Positions 51,657-62,717 of a stretch of DNA of 64,000 nt are shown here, in pieces. The DNA is taken from positions 23,714,082-23,778,081 of the forward strand of contig NC_067207.1 of NCBI RefSeq assembly GCF_026262505.1, given 5' to 3'. Position 1 is the first letter of the stretch, and every line of letters begins with the position of its first letter. The notes beneath the pieces were generated by a model. That model had not been told where the DNA came from. It was given only the letters and a program-made list of their open reading frames with translations, and made no database searches. The position numbers and the translations under genes are program-made. This stretch comes from Trichomonas vaginalis G3 (lineage: Eukaryota; Parabasalia; Trichomonadida; Trichomonadidae).

Positions 51657-52459
51657 TTACTTACCAATAAAATTTCTTTGTTATGACACTTTTTCCGGTT
51701 TATAGGACCTCTCTCATATTCTATCTTATCGTATCTAAACACATAGTCATGTATGTCCTCTAACCATCTCATAACGGTTTCCAAACCACTTTTATCGGAT
51801 GTAAAGTAAAAGCATGGATGGTTATGTAAAACGTCTAAAGTTTCTAAAGAGTCTCTCAAAGTCCAGTCTACTTGGTATTGAAAATCCCATGTGTTATAGA
51901 ACGGCGGGTCCACTATAAAGAAAACATTTTCCTTGTCTTTGTATTTTTCATACAACTCTGTCCAACGACATCTCACAAACTCTATACCCTCAATATATTT
52001 TTCTATGTTCTCTTTGAAAACATTTGTATAGTTAAGATATAAAACTTTTGACATAAGTGTTTCAATGTCATGAACTCTTATAGAACCACTATATAATAGT
52101 CTAGCAGATATACTATCCCAGTCTATATATTCTGCTTTTTTCAAAACCTCTCTCACAATATTTTTCTTATCTAATGGTATACGTTCCATCTTACCTATAG
52201 GTATCTTTTCTTTTAACTCTTTCAATATTTTGTTTGTGTCTGGTATATGTTTGAGACGGTTCATATAGTTGTCGAAGTCATTGCATATAATCTTTGAGTC
52301 AGGAAATATTGTATGGCACAAATGAGATATATAGAAACTTCCACCGAACAAGTCTACAAATGTTAGACCATTCGGTAGTTTCTTAAGTTCTCTCAATAGA
52401 ATATCTTTACATCTACTCTTATTTCCAAAGAAGGGTAACGGTGGTTTTGTAAAATTCAT
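51641..52459 (-). CDS. D12-class DNA N6-adenine methyltransferase
   Basis: 272 residues. Motif order follows Dam-type enzymes: PPLPFFGNKSR at the N-terminus (usual PFxxxGGK), FVDLFGGSFYIS for S-adenosylmethionine binding, IICNDFDNYMNRL, and the catalytic DPPFYNT (DPPY class). It transfers a methyl group to adenine in DNA. Trichomonas is reported to carry N6-methyladenine and Maverick-derived methyltransferases, so this gene may affect host chromatin as well as the element. It is the rightmost gene, transcribed inward from the terminal repeat. A C-terminal fragment lies at the left tip. Confidence 0.93.
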   Translation of the reverse strand: MNFTKPPLPFFGNKSRCKDILLRELKKLPNGLTFVDLFGGSFYISHLCHTIFPDSKIICNDFDNYMNRLKHIPDTNKILKELKEKIPIGKMERIPLDKKNIVREVLKKAEYIDWDSISARLLYSGSIRVHDIETLMSKVLYLNYTNVFKENIEKYIEGIEFVRCRWTELYEKYKDKENVFFIVDPPFYNTWDFQYQVDWTLRDSLETLDVLHNHPCFYFTSDKSGLETVMRWLEDIHDYVFRYDKIEYERGPINRKKCHNKEILLVSKCGLK

Positions 52460-52513
52460 TTTATATATATAATAAAAATGTTTTTTCCTGAAAAGTGACA
52501 GAAAAGTGACGGG

Positions 52514-52569
52514 GGGCTAGAGGGCACGAAGTGCCTGGAAGCCCCACTACCTTTTTTTTTTTTTTTTTT
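52514..52569 (-). repeat. Maverick right terminal inverted repeat
   Basis: GGGCTAGAGGGCACGAAGTG onward to CCACTACC and 18 T. It is the reverse complement of the left terminus at 27729-27795, with a shorter homopolymer. Confidence 0.9.
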
Positions 52570-52925
52570 ATATGAAATTATGCATAGGATATTAAAATTT
52601 ACATGTTAGCAATTTTTTTGAATTGCTTTCAATTTTCATATTGAAATTTTTAAGATTTTTTTCTGAAATAATAAGCAAGAATATCAACCTAAATAATATT
52701 AAATTCCATGCGTTAATTTCCCCTCAAAAGTCATTGACCGCCTCTCAATCTAGATTTTGTGAGTACTTTATATGTTTTTACTCGATTTTTCCGTAATTAA
52801 ATGATTTACTTTCAACTAGATAATCTATAACACCATATAAACTATGCTCTAAACTATAAATTATTCAGTCAATATTTAAAATTTGTAAGAGCAAATGCAT
52901 AATTCCTGTCATCCTCCTTCCAACC
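52570..52925. other. Spacer between the two elements
   Basis: 356 bp of AT-rich DNA starting with the target-site copy ATATGA. It contains TCTAGATTTTGTGAG (52749-52763), partly like the inverted repeat at 26940-27022. No gene seen. Confidence 0.6.
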
Positions 52926-52945
52926 AAAAAAAAAAAGGAAGTGGG

Positions 52946-53110
52946 GCTTCCAGGGGCTGCGCCCCTTCTAGCCCTGAAGATGTTTAGTATAAATGAAGTT
53001 TATATTTGGAGGGCTTCCAGGGGCTGCGCCCCTTCTAGCCCTGAAGATGTTTAGTATAAATGAAGTTTATATTTGGAGGGCTTCCAGGGGCTGCGCCCCT
53101 TCTAGCCCTA
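52946..53110 (+). repeat. 67-bp tandem repeat of the terminal sequence
   Basis: The unit beginning GCTTCCAGGGGCTGCGCCCC recurs at 52946, 53013 and 53080, about 2.5 copies. Each unit includes part of the terminal inverted repeat, so the tip itself has been tandemly amplified. Confidence 0.9.
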
Positions 53111-53256
53111 AGAATTTTGCCCAAGACCCAAGAGGAGGACCGAACCCCAGCCGACCAGCCGGTGACAAAACATGAAAACATATATAATTTGTGAAAAGCG
53201 ACACAAAAAGTGTCATATAAACATCTGTCAAAAACCGCTTTTTAACTCCACTTAAA

Positions 53257-54945
53257 ATGCCACGTAAGCTACGTAAGAATATACGTAAGAGGAAGAGAGC
53301 ATTGAAACATCCAATAGTAAAACTGACACCACAACAACAGTTGCAACAACAAATGATGAATGACCCCACTATGTTGCAACAAATGTCAAGCAACCCTATG
53401 CTTTTAAACCGAGTTATTGGTGCACAGAGTGGAGGTTTAAGAGCGGCACTTTTAGCGAAAATGGCAGGCTATGGTGGAGCTGCAGACGGAACAGCCTATA
53501 ACCCTCAAAGTCAAATGAATTTGAGTTCACTCAAAAATCAAATAACAGATGTCAAAAAGTCAAACATAGACATACAGAAACAAATAAGTGAAAACGAAAA
53601 GAAACTAGAATATGACAGACACAAAAGAAACTAAATGAGTTAAACTTAGAGAAAAAGAAGAAGAAGAACAACTGAAAGAACTAAGTACAGAGGAATATGC
53701 GAAAAAAGTGTCAGAAAAAGCAGCAAAGTAGCAAAAATGGAACAAGATGTTATAAATTTGAAAAACCATACTACTCAATATAAAGTACTGAAAGATGAAG
53801 AGATAAAACAAAAAGCCATGAAGACATATATGGATAGCGATGTGAGTATATAAAAAGAAGTTGAAGCAAATGTAAAGGCAGAAAAACTTTTACAGTTGCA
53901 AAACCAAACCGTACAGTATGAAAACTTAGCACAAGAAAGTAAAAATAACGACGCAGCCATGCAAAAGGCAATGAAAAGCGCAGAATATATAAAAGCTAAT
54001 AATGACTGGTTAGATGCCCAAGCCAACGCACAGCAGCCCAACTTATAGGGTCAATAAGGACAAAAATACAAGCGGATGAAGACAGTTCAAATGAAGCTTT
54101 AATGAATGCTGACTTTAAGAACGCCTTCGAAGCTCTTCATAGTAAGGTGAAACTAGTGAACGACTTCTCATCTTGAAAGAAACTGAAGTCTGAAGGTTTC
54201 GACAACGAGTTAAGAGAAGTAGCACAAAATATGACGAAAATAACAGATGCAGCAACGAGACAGGCAGTTCAAAGTGCCTATGACGCCGTTAGACAACTGT
54301 TGTGGAAAGTCAAGAAAAGAGTTACAACAGACCAAAACGAACCTAGTAAATGCTTTCTTAAAACGAAAAGTCAGGTAGGACATTATGCTGCGAGTGGAAC
54401 ATATGTGCCAGCTGGTGGAACTTATATACCACCAAACCCTCCAAGAGAAACTGCACCAGGACTACCTAAAACATTTACATCGTCACATGACAACAGACCA
54501 GGCATGCACCAAAACAACAACACGTCAACACAGCACACAACACACCAAAACCAGCATCAAAACCAGCAACCACAGTTCAAAACCACAGCAACACTAAGCA
54601 CACAGACCATTCAAACACACAACAGTTCAAAACCCTGCACCAGACACACAACAGAGCAAGGACATAAAGAAGTGAGAAACAAGGAAACCAAGAATTCTTA
54701 AAAATGCTTAAGGAAGATTATGGTTACCACAGATACTCTTGACTTTAGTGACAGATATAAAGAAGCTATTAGAAAGTTCAAGGAAGGAAATACTGACCCG
54801 AAACCTATTTAGCTTTATGGTTCAGCACAAATGGGATATAATTTCACCTGGAAAATACAAGCTCGCTAAGGGATATGATTTAATAGCATATCATCCAAAT
54901 GACATGAGAATTTTACTCAAGATTATTTGGTGTCAGAGTAATGTA
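53257..54945 (+). pseudogene. Left-arm broken copy of the coiled-coil gene
   Basis: Begins MPRKLRKNIRKRKRALKHPI, almost identical to the gene at 28111 for the first 370 bp, then breaks at about 53,625 and many times after, mostly by single-base losses. Recognisable coding runs to about 54,945 (YKLAKGYDLIAYHPND near the end). The initiator-like TTCACTT is altered to CTCCACTT before the ATG. Confidence 0.9.
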
Positions 54946-54954
54946 AGAAATATA

Positions 54955-56447
54955 ATAGCTTCTTATATATCTGTCACTAAAGTCAAGAGTATCTGGGTAA
55001 CCATAGTCTTCCTTAAGCATTTTTAAGAATTCTTGGTTTCCTTGTTTTCTCTTCTTTTATGTCCTTGCTCTGTTTTGGTGCAGTGTTTTGAACTGTTGGT
55101 TGCTGGTCAGTGTTTTTGAACTGTTGGTGTGTGTGCTGGATTTTGAACTGTTGGTTGTGGTGCTGGATTTTGAACTGTTGTTTTGGTGCATGCCTGTGTC
55201 TGTGTCCATGTGACGATGTAAATGTTTTTAGGTAGTCCTGGTGCAGGTGCTTCTCTTGGAGGGTTTGGTGGTATATAAGTTCCACCAGCTGGCACATATG
55301 TTCCATCTGCAGCATAATGTCCTACCTGACTTTTCGTTTTTAAGAAAGCATTTACTAGGTCTGTTTTGGTCTGTTGTAACTCTTTTTCTTGACTTCCACA
55401 ACAGTTGCTCTAACGGCGTCATAGGCACTTTGAACTGCCTGTCTCGTTGCTGCATCTGTTATTTTCGTCATATTTTGTGCTACTTCTCTTAACTCGTTGT
55501 CGAAACCTTCAGACTTCAGTTTCTTTCCAGATGAGAAGTCGTTCACTAGTTTCACCTTACTATGAAGAGTTCGAAGGCGGTTCTTAAAGTCAGCATTCAT
55601 TAAAGCTTCATTTGAACTGTCTTCATCCGCTTGTATTTTTGTCCTTATTGACCCTATAAGTTGGGCTGCTTTGGCGTTGGCTTGGGCATCTAACCAGTCA
55701 TTATTAGCTTTTATATATTCTGCGCTTTTCATTGCCTTTTGCATGGCTGCGTCGTTATTTTTACTTTCTTGTGCTAAGTTTTCATACTGTACGGTTTGGT
55801 TTTTGCAACTGTAAAAGTTTTTCTGCCTTTACATTTGCTTCAACTTCTTTTTATACTCATCGCTATCCATATATGTCTTCAGGGCTTTTTGTTTTATCTC
55901 TTCATCTTTCAGTACTTTATAATTGAGTAGTATGGTTTTTTCAAATTTATAAACATCTTGTTCCATTTTGCTAACTTCTGCTGCTTTTTCTGACACTTTT
56001 TTCGCATATTCCTCTGTACTTAGTTCTTTCAGTTGTTTCTTCTTTTCTTTTTTCTCTACGTTAACTTCTGAGTTTCTTTGTGTGTCTGTCATATTCTAGT
56101 TTCTTTTCGTTTTCACTTATTTGTTTCTGTATGTCTATGTTTGACCTTTGACATCTGTTATTTGATTTTTGAGTGAACTCAAATTTCATTTGACTTTGAG
56201 GTTATAAGCTGTTCCGTCTGCAGCTCCACCATAGCCTGCCATTTTCGCTAAAAGTGCCGCTCTTAAACCTCCACTCTGTGCACCAATAACTCGGTTTAAA
56301 AGCATAGGGTTGCTTGACATTTGTTGCAACATAGTGGGGTTCATTCATCATTTGTTGTTGCAACTGTTGTTGTGGTGTCAGTTTTACTATTGGATGTTTC
56401 AATGCTCTCTTCCTCTTACGTATATTCTTACGTAGCTTACGTGGCAT
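54955..56447 (-). pseudogene. Right-arm broken copy of the coiled-coil gene, inverted
   Basis: Starts at 56447 on the minus strand with the same MPRKLRKNIRK and keeps the upstream promoter block. It shares substitutions with the left arm but has its own different indels, for example near 56,340. It ends at the arm junction near 54,955, corresponding to residue about 495 of the 28111 protein. Confidence 0.9.
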
Positions 56448-56674
56448 TTTAAGTGAAGTTAAAAAGCGGTTTTTGACAGATGTTTATATGACACTTTTTG
56501 TTCAGCACAAAAAACTACTCGGTCAAAGTGTTGTCAGTTTTGTAAAATAACCGTCCTATCTCCGTGCCTATGACGAAGAAATCATGACAAATTCATGAGG
56601 TGAGAAAAAGAGGTGAGAAAAACAGGTGAGATTCTACCTCTTCACCTAAATTATATTTTTGGGTCCTTTACACT

Positions 56675-57080
56675 CATTACGAAGAAGTCTTGACAAAACA
56701 TGTACGAAGAAGTCTTGACAAAACATTTACGATGAAATCTTGACAAAACATTTACGATGAAATCTTGACAAAACATTTACGATGAAATCTTGACAAAACA
56801 TTTACGATGAAATCTTGACAAAACATTTACGAAGAAGTCTTGACAAAACATTTACGATGAAATCTTGACAAAACATTTACGAAGAAGTCTTGACAAAACA
56901 TTTACGATGAAATCTTGACAAAACATTTACGATGAAATCATGACAAAACATTTACGATGAAATCTTGACAAAACATTTACGATGAAATCTTGACAAAACA
57001 TTTACGATGAAATCATGACAAAACATTTACGATGAAATCTTGACAAAACATTTACGATGAAATCATGACAAAACATGAAA
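56675..57080 (+). repeat. 25-bp tandem array, about 16 copies
   Basis: The unit TTTACGATGAAATCTTGACA plus AAACA repeats, with variants GAAGAAGTC and ATCATGAC. It is followed by TGACAAAACATGAAAACATA and downstream bases shared in the same orientation with 53,162-53,205, next to the left-arm gene. It has no unique spacers, so it is a satellite and not a CRISPR. Confidence 0.9.
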
Positions 57081-57293
57081 ACATATATAATTTGTGAAAA
57101 GCGACACATTATATATAATGTTTTCGACCCAGAAGACTAACAATTTTCCGAATAAAAAACTTCATTTATACTAAACTTTTTTATGGGCTAGAGGGCGCGA
57201 AGTGCCCGGAAGGCCATCCCAAGAAAAAAAAAAACTTCATTATACCAAACATCCTCAGGGGTAGAAGGCACGAAGTGCCTGGAACCCCCAATT

Positions 57294-57323
<30 letters not shown>

Positions 57324-57324
<1 letters not shown>

Positions 57325-58114
57325 TTGCGTAACATCATGTAGAAAGACGGTGAAAACAAATTAAACCATTTATCTAACAAGCCAAGCATTAGAAAAGACA
57401 ATACAAAAGTTATACATAGAAAGAAATAGGACAGCATTGTTAATTACTGGAAATTTAATATATCTGCCAACAAAAGAGTGTCAAAATTTTATGATTTTTT
57501 GAATTTGAGCGACCAAAATAGTAATAAATAAAATATCCATTTAATGATATCAGGAATGAATCTATATGTTAAATATCGATTTTTTGATGGAAATCATACA
57601 ATTAATTATATGAGTTTCTCTCAAAAAGTCGATTTCTGTCAGATCAGTCTTTTGGACCGTGAAAACTTTATTCGTTTATTCATCAAAACAGCAATAGATA
57701 TCACAATAGTAGAGCAGAGCATTGCATGATCAAGTGCTTTTCTTCGATTTTTCTTTTGATAAATTTGATTCCTATTTGATAATTTTTTTATTTTATTTTA
57801 TTATTTTTTGTATATGCAACTATTGCCATTCTTTTTTAATGGATTTGATTTTTAATAATGGTCAACTCCAAATCTGCAAATTCAATTTTAAATAAGGTCG
57901 CCAAAAAAAAGTGCGGAAATTAAAAACCGCAGTTTGAGCACTTTCTGAGGGTCTGTTTGTCAGAAAGTATACATTTGTAAACTTTCTGACACTAAAATTT
58001 TTTTTGTCCTTTCAAAGTTTTTGACAATGTCAAAAAGTATACATCGGGGCTCTCAATTTTCCTCTCAAACGGCGGTTTTTTAAAAACGCTCATTTTTTCA
58101 TCGACCTTAAGGCT
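57324..58114. other. Intergenic, one 10-bp hairpin
   Basis: AT-rich DNA. At 57959-57990 GTCAGAAAGT and ACTTTCTGAC form a perfect 10-bp inverted repeat with a 12-base loop. No supported gene. Confidence 0.6.
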
Positions 58115-58488
58115 GCACTTACGCCCATCATTAAGAAACGAGGCGGAGTTTTATTTTTACGTAGACAGAAAAGCCAAATTTCTCAAGTCTACACTCCAAA
58201 TGCAGTTACGAGTCAAGAAGATTCTCTTATGTTTATACAAACAAAGTCNNNNNNNNNNNNNNNNNNNNNNNNNGATTTTCCCCTCGTAAAAAAACTCCAC
58301 GCGAAACAACACCGCTTTTAAATGATAATTATTCATATGCATACGAATATTATTCATATGAAGAGGAAGAAGATTATTATTATTCGGATGATATTGATCC
58401 TATCATGAAAAAGCTTCGTCCAGTTCAAGATGTATCATCTTCTTTCGAAAGCGAATTATCTTTGGCGAAAGTCACTTGCGATTTATAG
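58115..58488 (+). pseudogene. Cytoplasmic tail of a surface protein, spanning an assembly gap
   Basis: Coding for KKRGGVLFLRRQKSQISQVY starts without an upstream open frame. After the gap it continues PRKKTPRETTPLLNDNYSYA, then an acidic Tyr-rich run (YEEEEDYYYSDD) and a stop at 58488. The KKRGGV tail start resembles the protein at 13749-13982, where it follows a membrane span. This looks like the C-terminal end of a surface protein whose ectodomain is missing. The reading frame changes across the gap, which has an arbitrary length. Confidence 0.5.
58249..58273. other. Assembly gap of 25 N
   Basis: Twenty-five undetermined bases, probably a fixed-size placeholder. Missing sequence of unknown length may lie here. 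Confidence 0.95.
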
Positions 58489-59025
58489 ATTTTTGTTTGT
58501 ATTAAAATATTTGTTTGTATTACTTGCGAAATTTAATATCATAAATCATTTTTCCATATTTCTTCAGATTTCAAATTTTATTCGTTATTGTTCATAATTT
58601 TTTATATTTTAATGACATCATAAAATTGATGCGTTTTGAATGCATAATACACAATTTTTTACAGGTTTTAATAAGTATATTGAATAATTTATTTACGAAA
58701 TTAAGTCGTGAATAAAAAATGCATCGATATTAACAAAACACTTCATTCAGTTTTATGATGTCAAGTTATATTATCGGAAAAAATATGTTATAAGTCTCAA
58801 ATAGAATCGATTAAACTATTAAAGCATGCTAATAGAGGAAAAAATACAATGCTCTCTTTGCTATCGATTCTCCTTTTTTCAGTATCAATAAATCAAAATA
58901 TTAGAAAAAAATATTCAAAAAATTCTTGAAAATTGAAAATGTAAACGTATGTAACACTCTGAAAATTATTTTGTAGTGTGAACGCATATATAATTTGTTT
59001 GTAATTCGTAAATAATAAAAAAATT
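58489..59025. other. Intergenic, no gene seen
   Basis: AT-rich spacer between the surface-protein tail and the 14-3-3 gene 3' end. Nothing supported. Confidence 0.6.
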
Positions 59026-59763
59026 TTATTCTTCACCTTCTTCAACAGTTTCTTCTTCTGGATTTTCGGGACTCCATGAAACTAAATTCTTTTGCATAAC
59101 ATTAATAACGTTCTGAGCTTCCTTATGTGAAGATTCTGACAATTGATTGGAGTCTTCGCTGAAGTTTTGAATTGCACTAACAAGCATTTCTCTAGCAGCA
59201 CCAGTTTCTTCAGCGTGTTCGAATTTGAAGACTGCGTAGTTAAGTATAACGCCAAGACGAATTGGATTTGAAGATGGCAACTTTTCTGTAGCAGTTTGAA
59301 GAGCAGCACTGTATGCACTATCAGCGTTCTTCTTTATTTCGTCAATCTTGTCTTCTTTAGCAAACTCTACCATATATCTGTAAAAATCACCACGAAGTTT
59401 TTGATAAAAAGCAATTCCAGCTGGATCTTGGCACGCTGGGAGGAGAACTTTGTCAACAAGATCAAGACCTTGGGCACAAAGCTCATCAAGATCATGAATA
59501 GAAGATTGACAAACATCATCGATCATCTGAGCTTGTTCAGATTGTCCACTTTCTTTAGAAGAATCTCTGTACATTGATAGTGTTCTAATTGTTTCACGTA
59601 TTGGATCAATTGCCGTCTTATAAATAAGGACCAACAATTGTCTTTCGTTTTGGTCAAAATTCGGCTTTACTTCTGCTAGTTGTATCATAAGCTTTATTGC
59701 TTCGCCAGATCTGTCGATGGAATTCTCAGTCTGAGCGAGATAGACAATATCGCGGGGTTCCAT
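59026..59763 (-). CDS. 14-3-3 protein
   Basis: 245 residues, normal length. The two family signatures are present: KLRGDFYRYMVEFA (usual KMKGDYYRYLAE) and SSNPIRLGVILNYAVFKFE (usual HPIRLGLALNFSVFYYE). The phosphopeptide-binding basic cluster is kept: Lys in LIYKTAI, Arg in PIRETIR, and the Arg-Tyr pair in FYRYM. The C-terminus LVSWSPENPEEE aligns with the usual LTLWTSDN followed by an acidic tail. 14-3-3 dimers bind phosphoserine and phosphothreonine motifs and regulate signalling and cell cycle. A single intact gene with start MEPRDIVYLAQTENS. Confidence 0.96.
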   Translation of the reverse strand: MEPRDIVYLAQTENSIDRSGEAIKLMIQLAEVKPNFDQNERQLLVLIYKTAIDPIRETIRTLSMYRDSSKESGQSEQAQMIDDVCQSSIHDLDELCAQGLDLVDKVLLPACQDPAGIAFYQKLRGDFYRYMVEFAKEDKIDEIKKNADSAYSAALQTATEKLPSSNPIRLGVILNYAVFKFEHAEETGAAREMLVSAIQNFSEDSNQLSESSHKEAQNVINVMQKNLVSWSPENPEEETVEEGEE

Positions 59764-60279
59764 TTATAAAACGATTATTTTGCTTTTCCCTTTTCAGAAG
59801 AACGATAAGATTTCTATTAAATACTAAATTTCGATATATGTTTGTGATTTATCTTCTTGCACTAATTTCATGCATATGCCCCGATAAATTGGAATTTCAA
59901 AGAAAATCAAAATCGAAATTGAAAAGAATTCACATAATTTCTATAAAAAAAGCCAATTGCATTAACAAAGAGATTCGTAATTAATTACTCTAAATAGAAT
60001 ATGCCTGACAACACCTTAATCAAGATACTTGTTATTAAATTTTTCAAATAATTTCGAATTATATTTTTTCCTTAACTCGGTCACTCCAAAGAGTTTCTTC
60101 TTACATTAGGTCTTGATCTACATAATTGACCCATTATGGTTTCTATTTCAAATTGTGTTTAAAGCGTCAAACCATCCAGAATTTCATTTGAGATATTTTA
60201 AATTCATGTGTAATTTCAATGAGTAATCTTATATATGTTATAGTTGATTTAATATTCAACATTAAATAAAATAGAATGT
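59764..60279. other. Intergenic, no gene seen
   Basis: Short AT-rich spacer holding the 14-3-3 upstream region. No supported gene. Confidence 0.6.
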
Positions 60280-62523
60280 TTATAGCAAATCAGTTGAAAG
60301 TATATAAAAAAAGGGAGGGAAATTCATTCGTTTTTGATTATTTTTTTTTCGTTGTTCTTCTAATTCATCTTGAGTATATTTCTCGAATGTAGCATTGATA
60401 AATTGATGATCTGAGATTAAATCATATTCATCAACTGCATAAAATTTAAGAGAACAACTTCCAACATTGATGTCTTTTGGAATAGGAATGAAATATTGAG
60501 TTTCATGTTGAGAATCATTAGAAAGAGTGATGTTGACAATGTTGCCTTGAGTGTTGTTAAGAACATGGAAGATTCGAATATAACTCATTCCATCTTTGTC
60601 TGAAACTGAAAGAAAGAATTCAAGAGTGTGACATTGGTTGATGAAAACTGGAAATGCTGGTTTATGTGTAATATTAAGGATTGGAGCATTGAATGAGTAT
60701 GAAAATGTTATGTTAGATGAAACACATTTATCTTTTTTGTCACAACATTTAATAAGAAGATTATGAGAACCACGTGAAAGATTGTTTGGAATAGAAATAG
60801 AAATGTTGAATTGATGTTTTTCTAAATCTGGAATAGAAATTGTTGAAATTGATTGTTGTGTTTGACTATTTGGATATCCGTCAATAAATACGTAGACTAC
60901 AACAATATCATCACAATCTTGATCCGAAACAAATCCGGAAACTGAAATAATAGAGTCAATGTTGTGAATGAATCGACGTGTTGTGAGAGGAGTAACTTCA
61001 AGAACTGGATAGTTTCGATAGAAATAAAATTCTTTTGATTGTAGTGATGTAGTTTCACCACTATTAATTGTTGTTCCCCAAACTGTAACTGAATAGTTAT
61101 TTTCTTCTACAATAGAATTTGGAATAAAACAGGAACCTGAAAATGTAAAACTATGTGTTGCTGCGTTTTTAGTTAGAGTTCCGTCGAATATACTATTGAT
61201 ATCACCAATACTACAATTAATAGAAAAATCTTCAGAATAAATTCCACTTCCTCTTATTTTGATACCTTTGTCAATAGTTTTGTTGTATTGTTTTCTTTCA
61301 AGATTTTCTAATTCAAGTGAAAATGTATATAAATATTCAAATTCAACTGAAACTGTGTTTGATACAAATGTTCTTGAATCTGAAAACTTGCAATAAATTT
61401 TGTGTTTTCCAATTGATAATTCACTCGGGATGTTGATTGAATATTCATATGTTGAAGAGCCACTTAATTTATTAAGTTGAGTTGATGAATAACTGTCAAT
61501 CCAAATTTCAAGTGTAAATGATTCTTCTTTATTTCGATCAAATGAAACTGTTCCCTTGATTGTTGTGTCTTCTCTTATTTTATATTTCGTTTTTTCTGTT
61601 GTAATATTCATCAAATAATAAAATGGATAATCTGCATAACAAAGTGCTGTAGATATATGTGAATTATTAAAATAAAGTGAATTAGTTATTGAAATATCAA
61701 AATTTGCATTACCTCCTGTTGTTGTTGTGTAATAACTATAAATATTATTTGATGGAATGAAACAAGAAGAAACTGTAATTGAAGCATCAATATTTGCAAA
61801 AAATAGAGAATTTCCTTTGTTGTTTGATATAATACATTCTGTAATAAAAACTTTAACATAGTAAGATGCATAAATAACTCCATTAAAATATGTTGATGTC
61901 ATTGAACATTCATTTGAAATGATGTTGCAATGGTTAACTCGATTTCCATTTTTATAATGTAATAAACATCTTTCATCATCAGCAATGTTTTTAATAAATG
62001 TTGAATATGAAACAGTTGAATCTAAATCTGAATTTCCTGAAATAGAGTAGACTGAATTTATCGATGATGCTTGTGAATTAGAAATATTTACATTTCGAAC
62101 AATATTTTCACCATGATCATGACCAATTGGTCCTGTATATCCTTGACTTCCAGTGATAGTTGATTCAATTAAGTAATTTTTGTATGATTTATCTTGTGTT
62201 GCTTCAATATATGAATGTGGGTATATATAATTTGAGTTAAGGAACATATTGATACTGCAGATTCGATATTGAACAATTTGACCTTTTTCTTGGTAAATGT
62301 TGCCACCTTCTGAATCAGAGCCATGATTGGAATTAAAAACACTGTTTGAGATAAGAAGTCGATTGTTGTCGTTATCAGTGAGTTTAATAAGTTGTGTCTT
62401 GTGATTTGTAAATAAAACGTCGTGAACATGAAAATTTCCTGTTTTATAAACAAGAACTGTATCTGTTGTATGATCTGTTGGATTATTTCCACTGAAAAAT
62501 TGATTCCATAAATCATTTGTCAA
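60280..62523 (-). CDS. Pmp-like surface protein, beta-helix plus Ig-like repeats, no anchor
   Basis: 747 residues. The first 300 residues show repeated FxxN-type turns and one GGNIY (LFTNH, VFNSN, EGGNIY, MFLNSN, TFIKNI, YFNNS), the motif set of chlamydial Pmp-like beta-helix proteins that are expanded in Trichomonas. The rest has three or four Ig or cadherin-like beta domains (YEYSINIPSELSIGKHKI, HQFNISISIPNNLSRGSHNL, TQYFIPIPKDINVGSCSL). No signal peptide or membrane span is visible and the C-terminus is KKNNQKRMNFPPFF, so it may be truncated at both ends or a divergent member. TTTTGACACTTTTTTAATGA lies upstream as a possible promoter. An adhesion role is inferred. Confidence 0.6.
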   Translation of the reverse strand: MTNDLWNQFFSGNNPTDHTTDTVLVYKTGNFHVHDVLFTNHKTQLIKLTDNDNNRLLISNSVFNSNHGSDSEGGNIYQEKGQIVQYRICSINMFLNSNYIYPHSYIEATQDKSYKNYLIESTITGSQGYTGPIGHDHGENIVRNVNISNSQASSINSVYSISGNSDLDSTVSYSTFIKNIADDERCLLHYKNGNRVNHCNIISNECSMTSTYFNGVIYASYYVKVFITECIISNNKGNSLFFANIDASITVSSCFIPSNNIYSYYTTTTGGNANFDISITNSLYFNNSHISTALCYADYPFYYLMNITTEKTKYKIREDTTIKGTVSFDRNKEESFTLEIWIDSYSSTQLNKLSGSSTYEYSINIPSELSIGKHKIYCKFSDSRTFVSNTVSVEFEYLYTFSLELENLERKQYNKTIDKGIKIRGSGIYSEDFSINCSIGDINSIFDGTLTKNAATHSFTFSGSCFIPNSIVEENNYSVTVWGTTINSGETTSLQSKEFYFYRNYPVLEVTPLTTRRFIHNIDSIISVSGFVSDQDCDDIVVVYVFIDGYPNSQTQQSISTISIPDLEKHQFNISISIPNNLSRGSHNLLIKCCDKKDKCVSSNITFSYSFNAPILNITHKPAFPVFINQCHTLEFFLSVSDKDGMSYIRIFHVLNNTQGNIVNITLSNDSQHETQYFIPIPKDINVGSCSLKFYAVDEYDLISDHQFINATFEKYTQDELEEQRKKNNQKRMNFPPFFYILSTDLL

Positions 62524-62717
62524 GTAATGATTCTATTCATTAAAAAAGTGTCAAAATATGCCATTTACATGAAATCACAATTTTCATAATATATTAGTCA
62601 CTTTTTGATAGCAGGAACGACGATTAAAAAGAATAGTAAAAAGTATCACAACTTTTTTTTAAAAAATTAAGATTAAAAACAAACATTTAAAAATTAAAAT
62701 AATAAAATAATGGAATA

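Larger units (their letters stand above)
27729..52569. mobile_element. Maverick/Polinton, 24.8 kb
   Basis: The ends are inverted repeats: a run of A, then GGAAGTGGGGCTTCCAGGCA continuing to CTAGCCC on the left (27729-27795), and the complement ending in a T-run on the right (52514-52569). The 6-bp direct repeat ATATGA flanks both ends (27723-27728 and 52570-52575), the length known for Mavericks. Inside is the Polinton gene set: family B polymerase, DDE integrase, packaging ATPase, capsid candidates and an SF3 helicase. Mavericks are abundant in Trichomonas vaginalis. The replicase-type frames are open, but the integrase and most virion genes carry frameshifts, so autonomy is doubtful unless these are sequence errors. 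Confidence 0.95.
52926..57323. mobile_element. Fold-back derivative of a Maverick left end
   Basis: The left tip (A11, then GGAAGTGGGGCTTCCAGG) and right tip (complement with T28) match imperfectly over about 65 bp and resemble the tips of the 24.8-kb element. No target-site duplication is visible. Inside are only two head-to-head copies of the coiled-coil gene joined tail to tail near 54,950, with no polymerase, integrase or capsid genes. The two copies share substitutions that the 24.8-kb copy lacks (an R-to-K change, QQQMM, RVIG), so one arm was copied from the other. This resembles snap-back defective genomes of protein-primed linear viruses. Confidence 0.8.

Noticed and set aside
42408-57080. 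CRISPR-like arrays (21-bp at 42.4 kb, 25-bp at 56.7 kb)
   Set aside because: Repeats are head-to-tail without unique spacers and the genome is eukaryotic.
58157-58357. Minus-strand frame across the N gap
   Set aside because: Contains undetermined residues and opposes a better plus-strand tail with protein-like composition.
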